From: Anthonomus grandis grandis
Taxonomy: Eukaryota > Arthropoda > Insecta > Coleoptera > Curculionidae
DNA length: 64,000 bases
Direction of reading: 5' to 3'
Assembly: GCF_022605725.1 (NCBI RefSeq)
Contig: NC_065556.1
Location: forward strand, 1,922,001 to 1,986,000
Below, piece after piece: positions 1 to 11,552 of this stretch. The position numbers were made by a program, and so were the translations under genes. The notes beneath the pieces are model-generated. The model made no database searches, had not been told where the DNA came from, and saw nothing but the letters and a program-made list of their open reading frames with translations. Each line of letters starts with the position of its first letter. Position 1 is the stretch's first letter.

Positions 1-1790
1 TGGCTCTTCATGATACTTGAGGTCTATGTTTTGAGTCTGGTAATAAACCTGATTTATATAATTATAGGCCAGAATGCAATCTTAGTTCCATTCCAAAACA
101 GTAAAGTAGTACTCCTGACTTAGGAATATTACTAATATTAATAGCAATAGAAGAATAGTGTGGTTTTGTTAACAGGAAATTTGCAAAATTAAATAAAAAA
201 AGTAGAAGTAAAAAATATGACGGGCATCTTGATGATGGTTTTTGACACCATAAAATTTGACTTCAATAAAAAGCTTCCACGGCTAATTATTACAAAAAAT
301 GATCTCAAATATTTCAAACAGTAAAGTGCAATAATTTTATAACTTAAGAAATAATATCAACCCACTTGAATGGTTTTTTTTGCAATATCTATCAGTGATT
401 TCAAACTGCTTTGTAGATGACTTTAAATGCTACATTCTGGTCTTCCACAATGGTCTTAAACTGTAGTCAATTCCTGTCAAGATTGGTGTGAGATTACATC
501 TTTTATTTATTAAGGACCATAAGGTTCTTATGCATTTAACCATTTTTTGTTATTCATATTGATACTACAGTTTTAAGAGCACTTAGTTTTATTAACAGAA
601 ATTTATCTGAGTTAAGATGCCGATAGTATCAATAATGTTTAAATATTCTACTATGGTTTTGTCAAGCTTGTTTTAGAATATTGCACTTCATTGTAAAGCT
701 CTCATTTTCCTTGGATATTTACAGAATTGAACTGGTTCAGAGAAATTGTAAAGTCCAATATACAATCAGATTTTTTTGTGATTTTCATTATTATAAAATA
801 GATTTCTTAACATAGTCTGTAGGCAAGAAAAGATTAAAGAGATCTTAAATTATTTTTTAGATTTATTAACTATAAAGTCGACTGTCTCTAAGTGGTTTCC
901 ATGTTACTGTTATTGCCAGTTTCAGTTAGAAACAAAAGGTCTGAAAATATGTTTTATCAGACATTTGAGAGAACTAATGCCAGATTCAAGTCCTATGTAT
1001 TACGAGTATATTTTAAAAACTTAGATGACATTTGTGATATATACACTTTTTTAAAGCTTAAGGCAATTATTAACTTATTATATCATATAAATTGTATACT
1101 ATGCAATTTTTCCTATGGAAAGGATAGCTCTAGTTTTGTTTATATTTAATAATTAGGAAAATTAAACACCTTCTATTTAATCTAATAATCAATTTAATTA
1201 CTTGGACTCTCAATCTGTTACAACAACATTTACATTATAAAAATATTATGGAAATATAACCAAGAAATATAAATTCCAAACCGGACGCTCCCCCATTTTT
1301 AAAAATCATTTTTCAGTACACGTGGAATCTTAATTGCAACGGTTTGCACTACCTCCATTAATCTCCGTCAGCGTCCATTTCCAAACTCAAAATAAATATC
1401 CTTGCGGATTTATGTACATGTTTTGTTGGGGATTTTTGTTGGTATTACGGTGACGAGTATCACCTTAATGGTTTTATTAATCAAATGCTCATTTGCCCAA
1501 AAAGGCGAAGATTAGCTTAATCTACTTTTATCTCTTAACCCTAATAAAAATAATTACAAATGCTTTGACAAACAAGCAGTAATAGTAATATAAAAATTAA
1601 CCAAAGAATAAACTGAGAGAAAAAAATTAATTAAATGCATTTGTAAATCCGCAGAGAACAAAATTAATTGTGTAATTATTCCTCCAAGAACAAAATTTTA
1701 TAATAATTTTTAAAGCGAGATAATGGAATTAAAAAATCAGGTCTAAATCGATTATAAATTGTTACGGCAATGTAAGTATAACTACGTGAG
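1..1790. other. No gene recognised; AT-rich intergenic DNA
   Basis: No reading frame in this stretch resembles a known protein. A short open frame at 892-1149 has low-complexity composition and no recognisable motif, so I do not call it. The part at about 1265-1500 is less AT-rich than its surroundings and could be conserved non-coding DNA, but nothing here proves it. Confidence 0.5.
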
Positions 1791-1839
1791 AAAAGAACTG
1801 TGCTATGGTGCGGCAATATCAGAGTCTTATGTCTTATTA

Positions 1840-3348
1840 GTAGATATTTACAAATGATAAACCTGTTAGACTTGCGACAACATAATAAAATTCTTAGCGA
1901 CAGAAATAGGGTTCTTGATCTTATTTTGAGTAATTCTTCTTTACCTTTAAACAGAAACGACTCTCTTTTTATAAGGGAATATCCGGATCATCCCACTATG
2001 TTTTGCAAACTTAAATTTAGCAATACTTCTAACAAAAAAACTTTTAATAGCCAATATAACTATAAAAAGGCACACTTTTTAAAATTATACAGATTGTTTG
2101 AAAATAGTAACTGGGATGATCTAAAAAGCAGTTCTGATGTAAACCAAGTAACAAATATTCTTTACAAAAAAATATTTGATATTTTGGATAAATGTGTACC
2201 AATGCCACGTGAATGTAAAAAGGATTACCTATTGTGGTTTACTAAAGAAAAAATATTAAATTTAAAAAGAAAGGAAAGATTGAGAAAAAAATACAAAAAA
2301 TCTAATAGTCTCGCAGATAGAGCAAATTTCATTTATATCAGAAGTAAAGTAAAAAGTGACATTAAAATTGCATATAAAAAATACATAGAGGAGGTAGAAA
2401 CAAAAGTAGCTAGCGACCCTAGTAACTTCTGGAGGTACACAAGTTCAACAAAGTCAGGTACTTATTCATCCAATACACCAATGTTATACAGAGACCAGGA
2501 AATAATCGAGAGCAGGGATATCGCTGACGCTTTTGCCTCGCATTTTTCTAGTATTGTTCAATCAGATCTGGCTACACCCTGGATTTTACTCCGGCGGTTT
2601 CTCTGACAAATGCGACTTTGCTTGTAAAGGGTATTATTGTGGAAGATATTAGGGTCGCCGTAAAAAAATTAAAACCTAAAAAATCGGTCGGGCCAGATAA
2701 GATACCACCCTATATCTTAAGCATGTATTGATTTTCTAATTGAGTTCTTATTAATAATATTTAACCTAATATTGGAAAAAAAAATGTATCCAGATTTATA
2801 GAAAAACCTCAAAAATAGCTTCTGTATTTAAAAGTGGTGACAAGGCTGATATTTCAAATTATAGACCTGTAGCATTGATTTGTTGTCCAAGCAAAATTTT
2901 TGAATCAATATTATATAACAAAATTTATAATCCTATAATCGGTGTTATCACTGAAAAACATCACGTTTTTATGAATAAGAGGTCAACAGTCAAAAATTTA
3001 ACCACATTTTTGCAGAAGGTTGACTCTAACGGTCAGGTAGAAGTTATATATACCGATTTTTCTAAAGCGTTTGATAGAGTCAACCACGACATTTTGTTAA
3101 GAAAGCTAGATTGGTTTGACTTATCGCACGATCTTCTGCAGTTGCTTGCTCCATTCTTGCAATCAAGGATACAGTATGTAGTATATAGAAAGTGTACATC
3201 TCGAAGTTTTGTCGCTTTGTCAGGGGTCTAACCTGGGGCCATTGGTTTTCTTATGTCTTATCAACGATCTACCATTGTGCTTAAAATATTATGATGGTGA
3301 AATATTTGCCGATGATTTTAAATTTTATAGAGCAATTAATAGTAAAGT
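1840..3348 (+). pseudogene. Jockey-type non-LTR retrotransposon ORF2, 5' half (end of endonuclease plus RT)
   Basis: This encodes the part of ORF2 from the end of the apurinic-type endonuclease to the RT catalytic core. The open frame at 1800-2606 holds the endonuclease end (RVLDLILSN) and the lysine-rich linker. The frame then shifts: KKSVGPDKIPPYIL is near 2660-2715, NYRPVALICC near 2860-2890, and RT motif A, YTDFSKAFDRVNHDIL, at about 3050-3096. The active-site motif IFADDFKFY is at about 3302-3328. Several frameshifts and stops separate these pieces, so the gene is dead. The 5' end of the element is missing. The frame resumes at 5880 after a DNA transposon. The family call rests on motif order typical of jockey/CR1 elements. 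Confidence 0.85.
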
Positions 3349-3661
3349 CGAAATTATACCCATTTGTAGTTACGTCATCTAGGTGAGAAAAAACGTATGG
3401 CGTAGATATTTTTACCAATCAATATTAGGTTAGAAATTTTACCATCGCCTTCAGAAATTAATAGTCTGCTATGTATTTTTATACGTTTAAAAATTAACAA
3501 ATGATTTATTTAAGCAGCATATTATTATACTTTTATATTCGTGTATATACTTTCATTCCCAAAAAATTTAAAAAAAATCTTGTAGTATTTATTGTATTTT
3601 TAACAAACTTAACAATTAACAAATATTATTATAATTAGTCATAAATAATGGGACATAAATG

Positions 3662-3765
3662 ACAAGTCTGAAACGGAATTGCACTTCAAATTGAGAATGT
3701 GATAGAGCGAGCAGTAGACGTAACAAAACCGAGCATACAAAAATTGTGAATAATGGTAAAAAAAT
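3662..3765 (+). repeat. Inverted partial copy of the transposase N-terminal coding region
   Basis: Roughly 95 bp here match, in the opposite orientation, the transposase N-terminal coding sequence at about 5430-5515. Both encode the CGAAACGGAATTGCACTTCA-type segment with a few mismatches. The element therefore carries a duplicated, inverted piece of its own gene near the other end, and the transcript could fold on itself. Confidence 0.8.
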
Positions 3766-4010
3766 TATTTTAACTCACTGGGAAAAATTTAAATACTGAC
3801 AATTTAATTTACTTGTTCATGAAAAAAAATGCTGCTTAAAGGAATATATTAACACATTAAAATTAAAATACCATTCCAAAAAATAAAACATACAAACTCA
3901 AAAAAAACACGCCATATTGCATTATCAAGTTAATAAAATTGCAACGATATGATTGAATACTTAAACGACAATCATAAAATAAAATTTGCTAGAACAAAAA
4001 AAGCTTAATC

Positions 4011-5585
4011 AATCTCGTCAGTATCGTCAGAGTCAGAACTGAAATCAGAGATATTGTCTTCGTCATCGTCGTCTTCGTGAGTTGTAATCACAAGTGGCAG
4101 AATGTCATAGACATCACACACTTGTATTGCCTCCCAAGCCTTTTCAATTACCTTTTCTGTATGAAAAACATATTTTTGCTAATGATCTATAGAAAGTTCG
4201 TTTATTACCCTTTCCCATGTAGTCAGAACTTCTGAAGGTGACCCCTTAAAATTGGAAATATATTGATCATATTTTCGTTTACATTCCGACCATACCATTT
4301 CAATTGCATTAAACTGGCAATGATATGGTGGCAGTCACAAAATTTTGTGTCCTAAAAGTTTAATATATTCATCAAGGAAGTACTTTTTTTCACTAGGGCA
4401 GTTTCTGCGTGCAATGCTCCATATTTTATCTTTCATGGCTTTTTCTGGAAAGCCAATATTCTTTTTCTTCAACCATTCGGTCAGTCTCTGCTTTGTCCAA
4501 TATTTTCTCGGGATTTCTTCTAATAAACCAGAATGGTAACTTGCATTGTCCATGATTATAATTGACTTTGGGGGGAATATTTGGAACCAGCTGAGTTTTA
4601 AACTAGTTTTCGAAGTTTTTCCTGTTCATATTGTCATGATAATCTCCCGTCTTTAATCCGTTCTTGAATATTAAATTTGCACCCTTGATGAAGCCATCTT
4701 TGGTTCCGGCGTGGACCACGATATAACGATGACCTTAAAAATTAAAGATAATTCAATTCTCTTAACATAAATTTAATATAATTAATAAGTAATGTTCCAT
4801 GCACATACGAGTAGTGTATGGAGTTAAATTTTCTCATATTCTCTTAGAGAGGAATTATATGAATATATGAAAGATATAAAATTATGAAGTTAGAGGGCCC
4901 TTACAAGGGTAATAGTTTTTATTCAAAAAAAAATCTAAAAAGATAATCAGATAATTTTTACCTTCACTGTTTTTCCTTGAATCCGTGTGCTTGGTGTCAT
5001 CTTACCAGCTACTACGAAATGATCTCTTGCTAAAAATCCACGTCTCGTTAATAAAAACTGGAGTAAAACCTTCCGGACCCACATTTCTATTTTTGATATA
5101 CTCCCTTAAAAAATTGATTCTTTTATGAACAATATTTGGCAAGTCCATCAAATATTTTCTGTTATTTAATTTTTTCCACTTAAAGCCTATACTATTGATC
5201 CATCATCTTAAGGAGTCAATGGAAAACTCAAAATATTCAATTTCTTCCCTGAACTTTTCTCTTATTGTTGCCAATATTACATATTCTTTTTTGGCGTACA
5301 TAGAATAAATTGTGTCTCGAATTCTATGTTTCAAATATCTTGTAATTTTGGTTTTTGCTGTCTTTTGCTTGGAAGATATACGGGCTGCGTAATCCTGATC
5401 TGATTTTATCCCATTCTTCTTTATATTTGCGATCGTTGTTGTGCTCAATTTTGTTGCATCTGCGGCTCGCTCTATCACATTCTCAATTTGAAGTGCAATT
5501 CCGTTTCGGACTTGTTCCTTTTTCAGTTGAAAAAAAGCCAATACATTTAAAATCATCAGCTGCGATTGTTTTTTTAGGCATTATC
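4011..5585 (-). pseudogene. DDE transposase of the Sailor-like element, inactivated
   Basis: About 525 codons in broken frames. The N-terminus begins near 5585 (MPKKTIAADD), shifts frame, and continues as a helix-turn-helix-like region with RNGIALQIENVIERAADATK at about 5458-5517. The first catalytic site reads FINETWIF near 5050, where FIDETW is expected, so the first Asp is Asn. The second is MDNASYHS at 4553-4530. The Glu sits in CQFNAIEMVW near 4310-4281, after an in-frame stop at 4335-4337. From Asp to Glu there are 82 residues counting that stop. The protein ends in an acidic tail near 4011-4080 (HEDDDDEDNISDFSSDSDD). GHRYIVVHAGTKDGFIKG precedes the second site. Loss of the first Asp plus stops and frameshifts make it non-functional. 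Confidence 0.8.
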
Positions 5586-5792
5586 TAACACTTTTCGAAA
5601 TAACTTTCAAGAACAAGTTGACAAACCAATATTTTTGATTGACAGTGACAGATATTTCACATAACCTAGTATATAAAAGATAAATAATCATCAGACACCA
5701 ATTTTTTTCAAAAGTTTGTTGTCGCTGCTGTTTGGAATATGCTAAACAAAGATAAACAAAAATGACGTCATTACAAATGGGTATAATTTCGA

Positions 5793-5795
<3 letters not shown>

Positions 5796-5825
<30 letters not shown>

Positions 5826-5870
5826 TTATATATATAAATATATATAAATATATACTTATACTTATATATC
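5796..5870. repeat. TA-rich microsatellite
   Basis: A run of TATATA with a few interruptions abuts the right end of the DNA transposon. It has probably expanded from the TA target site or from the adjoining jockey sequence, and it blurs the exact target duplication. Confidence 0.85.
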
Positions 5871-5879
5871 TTTTATTAA

Positions 5880-6847
5880 GGACTGCGAACTCGTTCAGCA
5901 TAACCTGAATAGAGTAATACTTTGGGCAAAATAAAACAAATTATCTTTTAATGTTGAAAAGTGTATTATAGTAAATTTTACTAGAAAAATAGAAAAAAAG
6001 TGCCAATTAATTATAATTATAAAATGGGTACCAATGTCTTAAAATGTAAAACAGAAATAAAAAACTTGGGAGTAGTTTTTGACAATAAGTTGCATTTCGA
6101 TGATCATATTAACACAGTTAATAAGGCATTTAAGATTTTAGGATTTATAATTCGTAATGCCTATAACTTTACTAATTTAAAGACCATTACTACTCTCTAT
6201 AATGTCTATGTTCGCAGTATATTGGAATATGCCTCGATTGTATGCTGTCCATTCTATTCGGTTTACGAACAAATGTTAGAAAAAGTTCAAAAAAGGTTTT
6301 TGCAGTATTTGTACTATAAAAAACATGGTGTGTATCTGATCGATATATCTTATGAAAACCTTTTGACAGAATTTAATTTAAAAAAAACTTACTTCCAGAA
6401 GAACTGTGTCCTGCTTGTTGTTTACACATAAGATCCTTCATAATAATGTAGATTATTCATTTCTTCTCGAAAAACTGCTGTTAACGGTAAATATTCATAA
6501 CAATAGAGATTGAGAAACTTTTTATATAAAAAAAACAAATACCAATTTAGGTAAAAGGTCGCCAATTTTTCGAATGTCCAATGCCGCCAACCTACTACTT
6601 CATATTTACATATTTTACGAACCATTTGGGAAATAAAAAAAATATATCTAAGTTTTTTTTTTCTTTTTGGTTTTTTTTTAAGTTTCCTAATGTGTTATCT
6701 GGGGGGCAAAGAATCTATTTTTTTTTAATTTTGTAATATGTAATGCTTACTTACTGTGCTTATTAGTCATTAAGGACCAATTGTATTCATTTAATGGACT
6801 TTGTGTCTGTAGATTGCATAAATAAATAAATAAATAAATAAATAAAT
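5880..6847 (+). pseudogene. Jockey-type non-LTR retrotransposon ORF2, 3' half, with 3' UTR and tail
   Basis: This continues the element interrupted at 3345. It encodes the region after RT: LNRVILWAKQNKLSFNVEKC at about 5903-5962, then NLGVVFDNKLHFDDHINTVN at about 6063-6122, then VRSILEYASIVCCPFYSVYE. The longest open piece is 6000-6431 and the frame shifts near 6425 before KILHNNVDYSFLLEKL. The 3' UTR ends in an (AAAT)n tail at about 6818-6847, as is common for jockey elements. Together with 1840-3348 it is one 5'-truncated copy cut by a later transposon. Confidence 0.85.
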
Positions 6848-6869
6848 ATCTCTATCGTGAATCACATTT

Positions 6870-7860
6870 CTCGAAATTCATTTCTCTAACAGATATTTTG
6901 GCTTTTGGTTTTTATAGAGCCGAAACATAAATGTAAGAAAATAAAACTTAAAAAGAAATGGCATTTTTAGCCACTGCAATCGATAGATTGCAGAAGAGGA
7001 CACTTGATCAAATTTTCTTAAATTACACACAAATCGAAAACACGTATTTTGTACACGTTGCAGTTTCTGCTGGGTTATTTTATCAAGACAAGGATAGTAA
7101 ACGATGAAATAGTAATTTAAAATGGATAACACTAATGATATTGAGAGTTTTTTTTGTCTTAAACTCTAAAATATGTTTATTAGCATCTGCATAGAGCAGA
7201 CGCAAATAACACCTCTGTAAGATAGCTCTAATATGTCCTTAATATATTAAAGAAGAATCAATAGTTAGACCTAGAATCTTGATGCTCTTATCAAAAGCCA
7301 AGGGGTTATTATTATATTGAATGTATATTAATTTTTTCAACGTTAGCACGACGATTTTTATTGGCAAAATGTAAAACGTTTGTCTTATTGGCATTAATAT
7401 TAAGATTTTGTTCTTTCGAGTAGCGCAAGATTAAGCTTAGGTCTCTATTTATACCTTCAGAAGCCCGTTCTATATCTTTGTCAGCGTACTGGTACACCTT
7501 AGAGCTCTTTACGACTAAAGGAAGATCTGAAGTATATAGCAAGAATAAAAGAGGTCCTAGAATCGATCCTTGAGGAACTCCAGAAATTATGTGTTTCGAA
7601 TCGGAGTTATTGTTATTGACACGTACTCGTTGAGTACGATTCCAAAGATAGGACTTAAAAAAAAAAAGAACAAATTCATTACAACCATAAAACTTTAACT
7701 TGGCGACTAACAAGTCATGATCGATTGATTACATTGAAAGCCTTCGAATAATCTAAGGCAACTAAAATTACGGCCAGTGTTTTATCGAGAGTTCTTATTA
7801 TGTTGTCTATGACGTTCGACTGTCTTTACTATGCAGTCTCTATTTAAAATTATATTTTTT
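6870..7860 (-). pseudogene. Non-LTR retrotransposon RT fragment (jockey-type), minus strand
   Basis: Reading leftwards, ILVALDYSKAFNVI (motif A) lies near 7770-7730, followed by a frameshift. The open frame 7713-7312 then has ISGVPQGSILGPLLFLLYTS (7590-7531) and the active site as YQYADKD near 7485, so the second Asp of YADD is Lys. The C-terminal part lies at 7132-6878 (KLQRVQNTCFRFVCNLRKFD). Stops and frameshifts are frequent. The element is 5' truncated and ends near 6870, head-on against the 3' tail of the plus-strand jockey copy. Confidence 0.8.
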
Positions 7861-7869
7861 GCAACATTT

Positions 7870-9655
7870 ATTATAAGTAGTAATACTATAGCATTTAGCT
7901 CTTAAGAATTGGAATAATAAAGAAAATGTAAGCAGAAATAATGAATATATTGTTATGTGTTGGGGTTAATAGACCCTGTCATTAGACTTTACCTTGGAAA
8001 ATAGATAAATGGATATATTATTTAATTAAGTTATGCATAAACTTATTAGCACCCCTACAAAACTTGAGACAACAATGAATGCTAAAGAAATATATTATTA
8101 AATAAAAAATTAAACAAATCCACAAGAAATTAAATACTCTAAAAACCTAGATGTAAGAAAATTATAAAAACCAAAAAAAAACTTGAGAAGATGAAAATTA
8201 AATTAAAAAAAATTGAATAAGATAAATATACGTCAATACCAAATTTTAGTATTTTTCATGCTGTCCAAAATTCCAAGAGAAAAATAAATTATCATGTTTA
8301 CAATTTTTTTTAAAACTAACAACGACATTGAATTCATTAAAATGTATTAATTATTCTGGCCTGAGCCATTAACTTAAACTAACCGAGACATGCAAAACAA
8401 AGATCCGCCTCATTAAGGAAATCTTATTAGGGTTTGCACCTGCCCTTCCGTCTCCTCGAATGGCGGGACGTCGCGACGCCTCGTGGTGCGGGAATCTAAT
8501 TACGACAAACGACGCGGTTTTTAGCGCTCCTACTTCTTGCGTCGCAACGACAATCAGCGCCATCCTCAACTTAATCCCCTTGAAATTCTAAGCCGCCCGA
8601 GAGTACCGGATTTAAGACCGGAGAGTCCTTTATTACCCTGCTGTTGTGTTGGTAAGCTGAGAATGGTCTTAGGAGAGAGACTGTTTCGAATAGTTTAGAC
8701 TGTGTTTACCTTAAAAGTTGTTAACAGCCAAAGATTATGTTTAATGAAAATACGACGGCCCTATCTAAACTTTCTGGAGGACCGACAATCAACCAAATAG
8801 ATGGTGACGTTTGCATTTCGCTTTGGAATAACTTTCTTAGTTGGCCCGTCACTCAAATAAGCTAAGGGGTTGTTATCTGATTTACTCTTGTAGATATTAA
8901 ATTATAAATGAAAACATACAACGTGCATACAGTTCTCGAAATGTAAATGATGCAAGAAGTTATGTAAATCCCTGATTAAAATATCTTTTTATTATTCTAT
9001 TTACGATCGATTTTTTCTTTATTATTACAACGTGTTTTATAAAATTATGCCACAAAAGTGCAATATAAAGTTACTTAACCGATGACTGGTTGGTTACAAC
9101 TCAATTTCTGTAATTTCGAGAAATTGGTCTCAGTTAAATCGCATAGGTGATTGGTATTCTGGCTTAGGAAAACTGGCTATAAATTAACCGCATAGACATC
9201 AAATATAGTTTTTATTTTAAATTTTAAGTCATATCAGGTCAAAGCTTTATATACAATTTTTATTTTACAATTTATTTATTCATATTTAGTCCACAAAGTA
9301 AATCATATTAATTATATCAATTACTAAATTTAAAATATTATTTTTATAATAATTAAAAATTTTTTTGCACTGAGAATAAAATACAGATTTGGTGCATGAT
9401 GTGTTAAATATTTACAATAAAAAACGTATATAAAAGGAAAAAATATAGGGCAAAAATATGTGCACAGTATAGACAACTAACATAACATAAGTTACATTGT
9501 ATACACTTATAAAACACTCTTGACTACACTAAAAATTCTTGTTTCGAGTAGAATGCACTCCTTATCAGAATTTTTTTAACCATGCTTATTCAAAAATTAT
9601 ACGGCAATAAAGTCAGGTTTATTTTGGGATCTTGAGAGGCGAAAATAAGCCACCT
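7870..9655. other. No gene recognised; contains a GC-rich island
   Basis: No protein family is recognisable. A GC-rich island at about 8350-8640 stands out in very AT-rich DNA. It contains an open frame of 66 codons on the minus strand (8369-8569) with no family I know. It could be a conserved non-coding element, an exon, or old repeat DNA. Confidence 0.4.
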
Positions 9656-9664
9656 CATGTCATG

Positions 9665-10450
9665 TTAGATAGTTGTGAATATCATGGTGGTTCTCAAAAA
9701 TTTACTTCTTACATAGAAGAGGCACCCATAGATATCAGCAGATACAAAGGTCAGGATTTGAAATTCACAAAAAGCCTGCCTACAGTCCTCTCTGTAACTC
9801 AATCCAGCAACAATTCTTAATGCTCCTTTTTGTGAAGTAAATAATCTTGTAGCAGAACTAGCACTACTCCAAGTTAAAATACTCAAAGAGATTGTTAAAT
9901 GGAAAAGTGCATGGTAAGATGTCCAAAGGGTATTAAAAAAGACACAGCCTGACAGGCTCCGAAACAAAAATACCGTGCCTCTTAGTTTCTTGTAAACAGA
10001 ATACACGTTAATCTCCCACCTAAGCTTGGGGTCCAGATAGACTCCCAGAAACTTCATTCACTTCACGGCATACTGTCCTCCATCAGTATGCCGTAGGAAG
10101 AACAAAATTTTTTTGAGTTTTATTCAGATGTAGAGATAGTTTGTTAATATCAAATTACAGCTTTGCCTTCGACTGTGGCACACCCGCCATCTCCTCTGCG
10201 ACACCAGGAAAATAATCAGACCCAGGAGATCTGCTTTCCAAGTCGATCAAATCGATCTTCAAAGAATTTATGGGACGCAAGTTTTTCAGTAAGATCTTAT
10301 GTGAGGCTTATTCGAAAGACTTTCTATGATTAAAGAATTGAGCTATGCTGTAATTTCCTTCTTTAAAGTTATCCAGATTAAATCTAGGATAGCCATGGCT
10401 ATGCCTCTACCAGACCGATAGCCAAACTAACAATCTAAAAAAGGCTTATT
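9665..10450 (-). pseudogene. Non-LTR retrotransposon RT and C-terminal fragment
   Basis: The open frame 10057-9665 encodes the segment after RT: MKFLGVYLDPKLRW, then VYKKLRGTVFLFRSLSG, then an ALRIVAGLSYREDCR-type stretch near the C-terminus. Upstream on the same strand, in other frames, are KLSLHLNKTQKNFVLPTAY (about 10148-10090) and an RT piece, FGYRSGRGIAMAILDLI, at about 10425-10375. The RT catalytic core between them is missing or unreadable. The gene is broken by several frame changes and by deletions. It is a different lineage from the copies at 6 and 7 kb. Confidence 0.8.
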
Positions 10451-10459
10451 AGTTTTAAA

Positions 10460-11545
10460 ATAAATTGGTATTTGAATGACCATGGAGTCCGGTAAAGTTA
10501 AAGGGACGTTTAAAAACCGACATTTTTACATAAAACGCTGAGTTTAAATATTTTATTGATAAAAAGTGAAAATAAAGTAAAAAAATGCAAAATTTTGAAA
10601 ATTATAAAGGATTTTCTACTTACGTATAATTCACTACTACACTCAGCTTAACTACATTTTATTTGCGATTACGTTGATCATTATATATGCTATTAATTCA
10701 AATTTAAAGCTATAAGTAACCAAATTCTGTAACTTAGAAGGATTTACATCACTTCTTTAAGTCACAAACACAAATTTCCATACGCAAATCAGAAATATCA
10801 AATATGTAAATACGGATACATTCATAATTAAAAAAAACTAACAAATGTCACTTACGTCAGCAAATATTATTTTATTATTTATTGGGAGTGATTACTATAC
10901 TAGTATGATTGCCGTAATTTTCTGTCGTGTCTTAATATAGTTTAGTATTTATTTGTTTATATTAACTATATATTTATCATTATATATGCACACAGGGCGG
11001 TGGTGATGTGCACAGGTGATTGGCGCAAGGCAAAACATTAAGCGGATTGGCTCACATTTGAAGTTGGGATTGCAACAAGGGATTGGAACCTTGGGTTAGC
11101 GCTAAATAGTGGGTTAAGTAGTCGTTTGAGCCCTATTTGAAAGTCAAAATAATATAATAAATATTAGTAATGAAATTGAGTTGAGGAAATAGTATTATAT
11201 TGTAGTATTAGTATTATAGTATATATATTGTAGGAAATGGGAAGCATACAATATAGGCACAAACAAGTGCCTATAACTCCTTTGTATGTGTCTTTGTATA
11301 CCAATGTGTATATATGCATGTGCAAGTAGTTTGGTTATTCTTGGGAATCGGTCTGTTTAAATTTATAAATAAAAATCCTTTATTCTAATTAAGGAACCTC
11401 TATATTTGGCTACTAATTTGTAGCTTCTTCAGGAGGAAAGCTAAAATAGAAAGAAAAATAATACACACTATTAAAATGTCCGAATGGTCCAAGAATTAAA
11501 ATACCATCACAATTAAATAGAAAATAATTTAAAGTCATAAAATAC
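10460..11545. other. No gene recognised
   Basis: AT-rich DNA with no reading frame that resembles a known protein. A moderately GC-rich patch near 10990-11130 has no coding or repeat structure that I can identify. Confidence 0.4.
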
Positions 11546-11552
11546 TTACAAT

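Larger units (their letters stand above)
3345..5795 (-). mobile_element. Tc1/mariner-superfamily DNA transposon with DD82E-like spacing (Sailor-like), inserted in a jockey element
   Basis: The two ends form inverted repeats of about 34 bp with two mismatches: the left starts AAGTCGAAATTATACCCATT at 3345 and the right is its reverse complement ending at 5795. TA lies within a base of both ends, and a (TA)n tract follows the right one. The element interrupts the jockey ORF2 between its FADD motif and the following segment, which resumes at 5880. One transposase pseudogene lies inside on the minus strand. The spacing from the second catalytic Asp to the Glu is 82 residues. I recall that spacing for the Sailor family of this superfamily, but only a database comparison can confirm it. 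Confidence 0.75.

Noticed and set aside
892..1149. 85-codon open frame on the plus strand
   Set aside because: Low complexity, no motif, no homology that I can recognise; the AT content explains it.
4345..4539. Plus-strand frame opposite the MDNASYHS segment
   Set aside because: Shadow of the real minus-strand transposase frame.
8369..8569. 66-codon minus-strand frame in the GC-rich island
   Set aside because: Not recognised as a protein; kept only as part of a possible conserved block.
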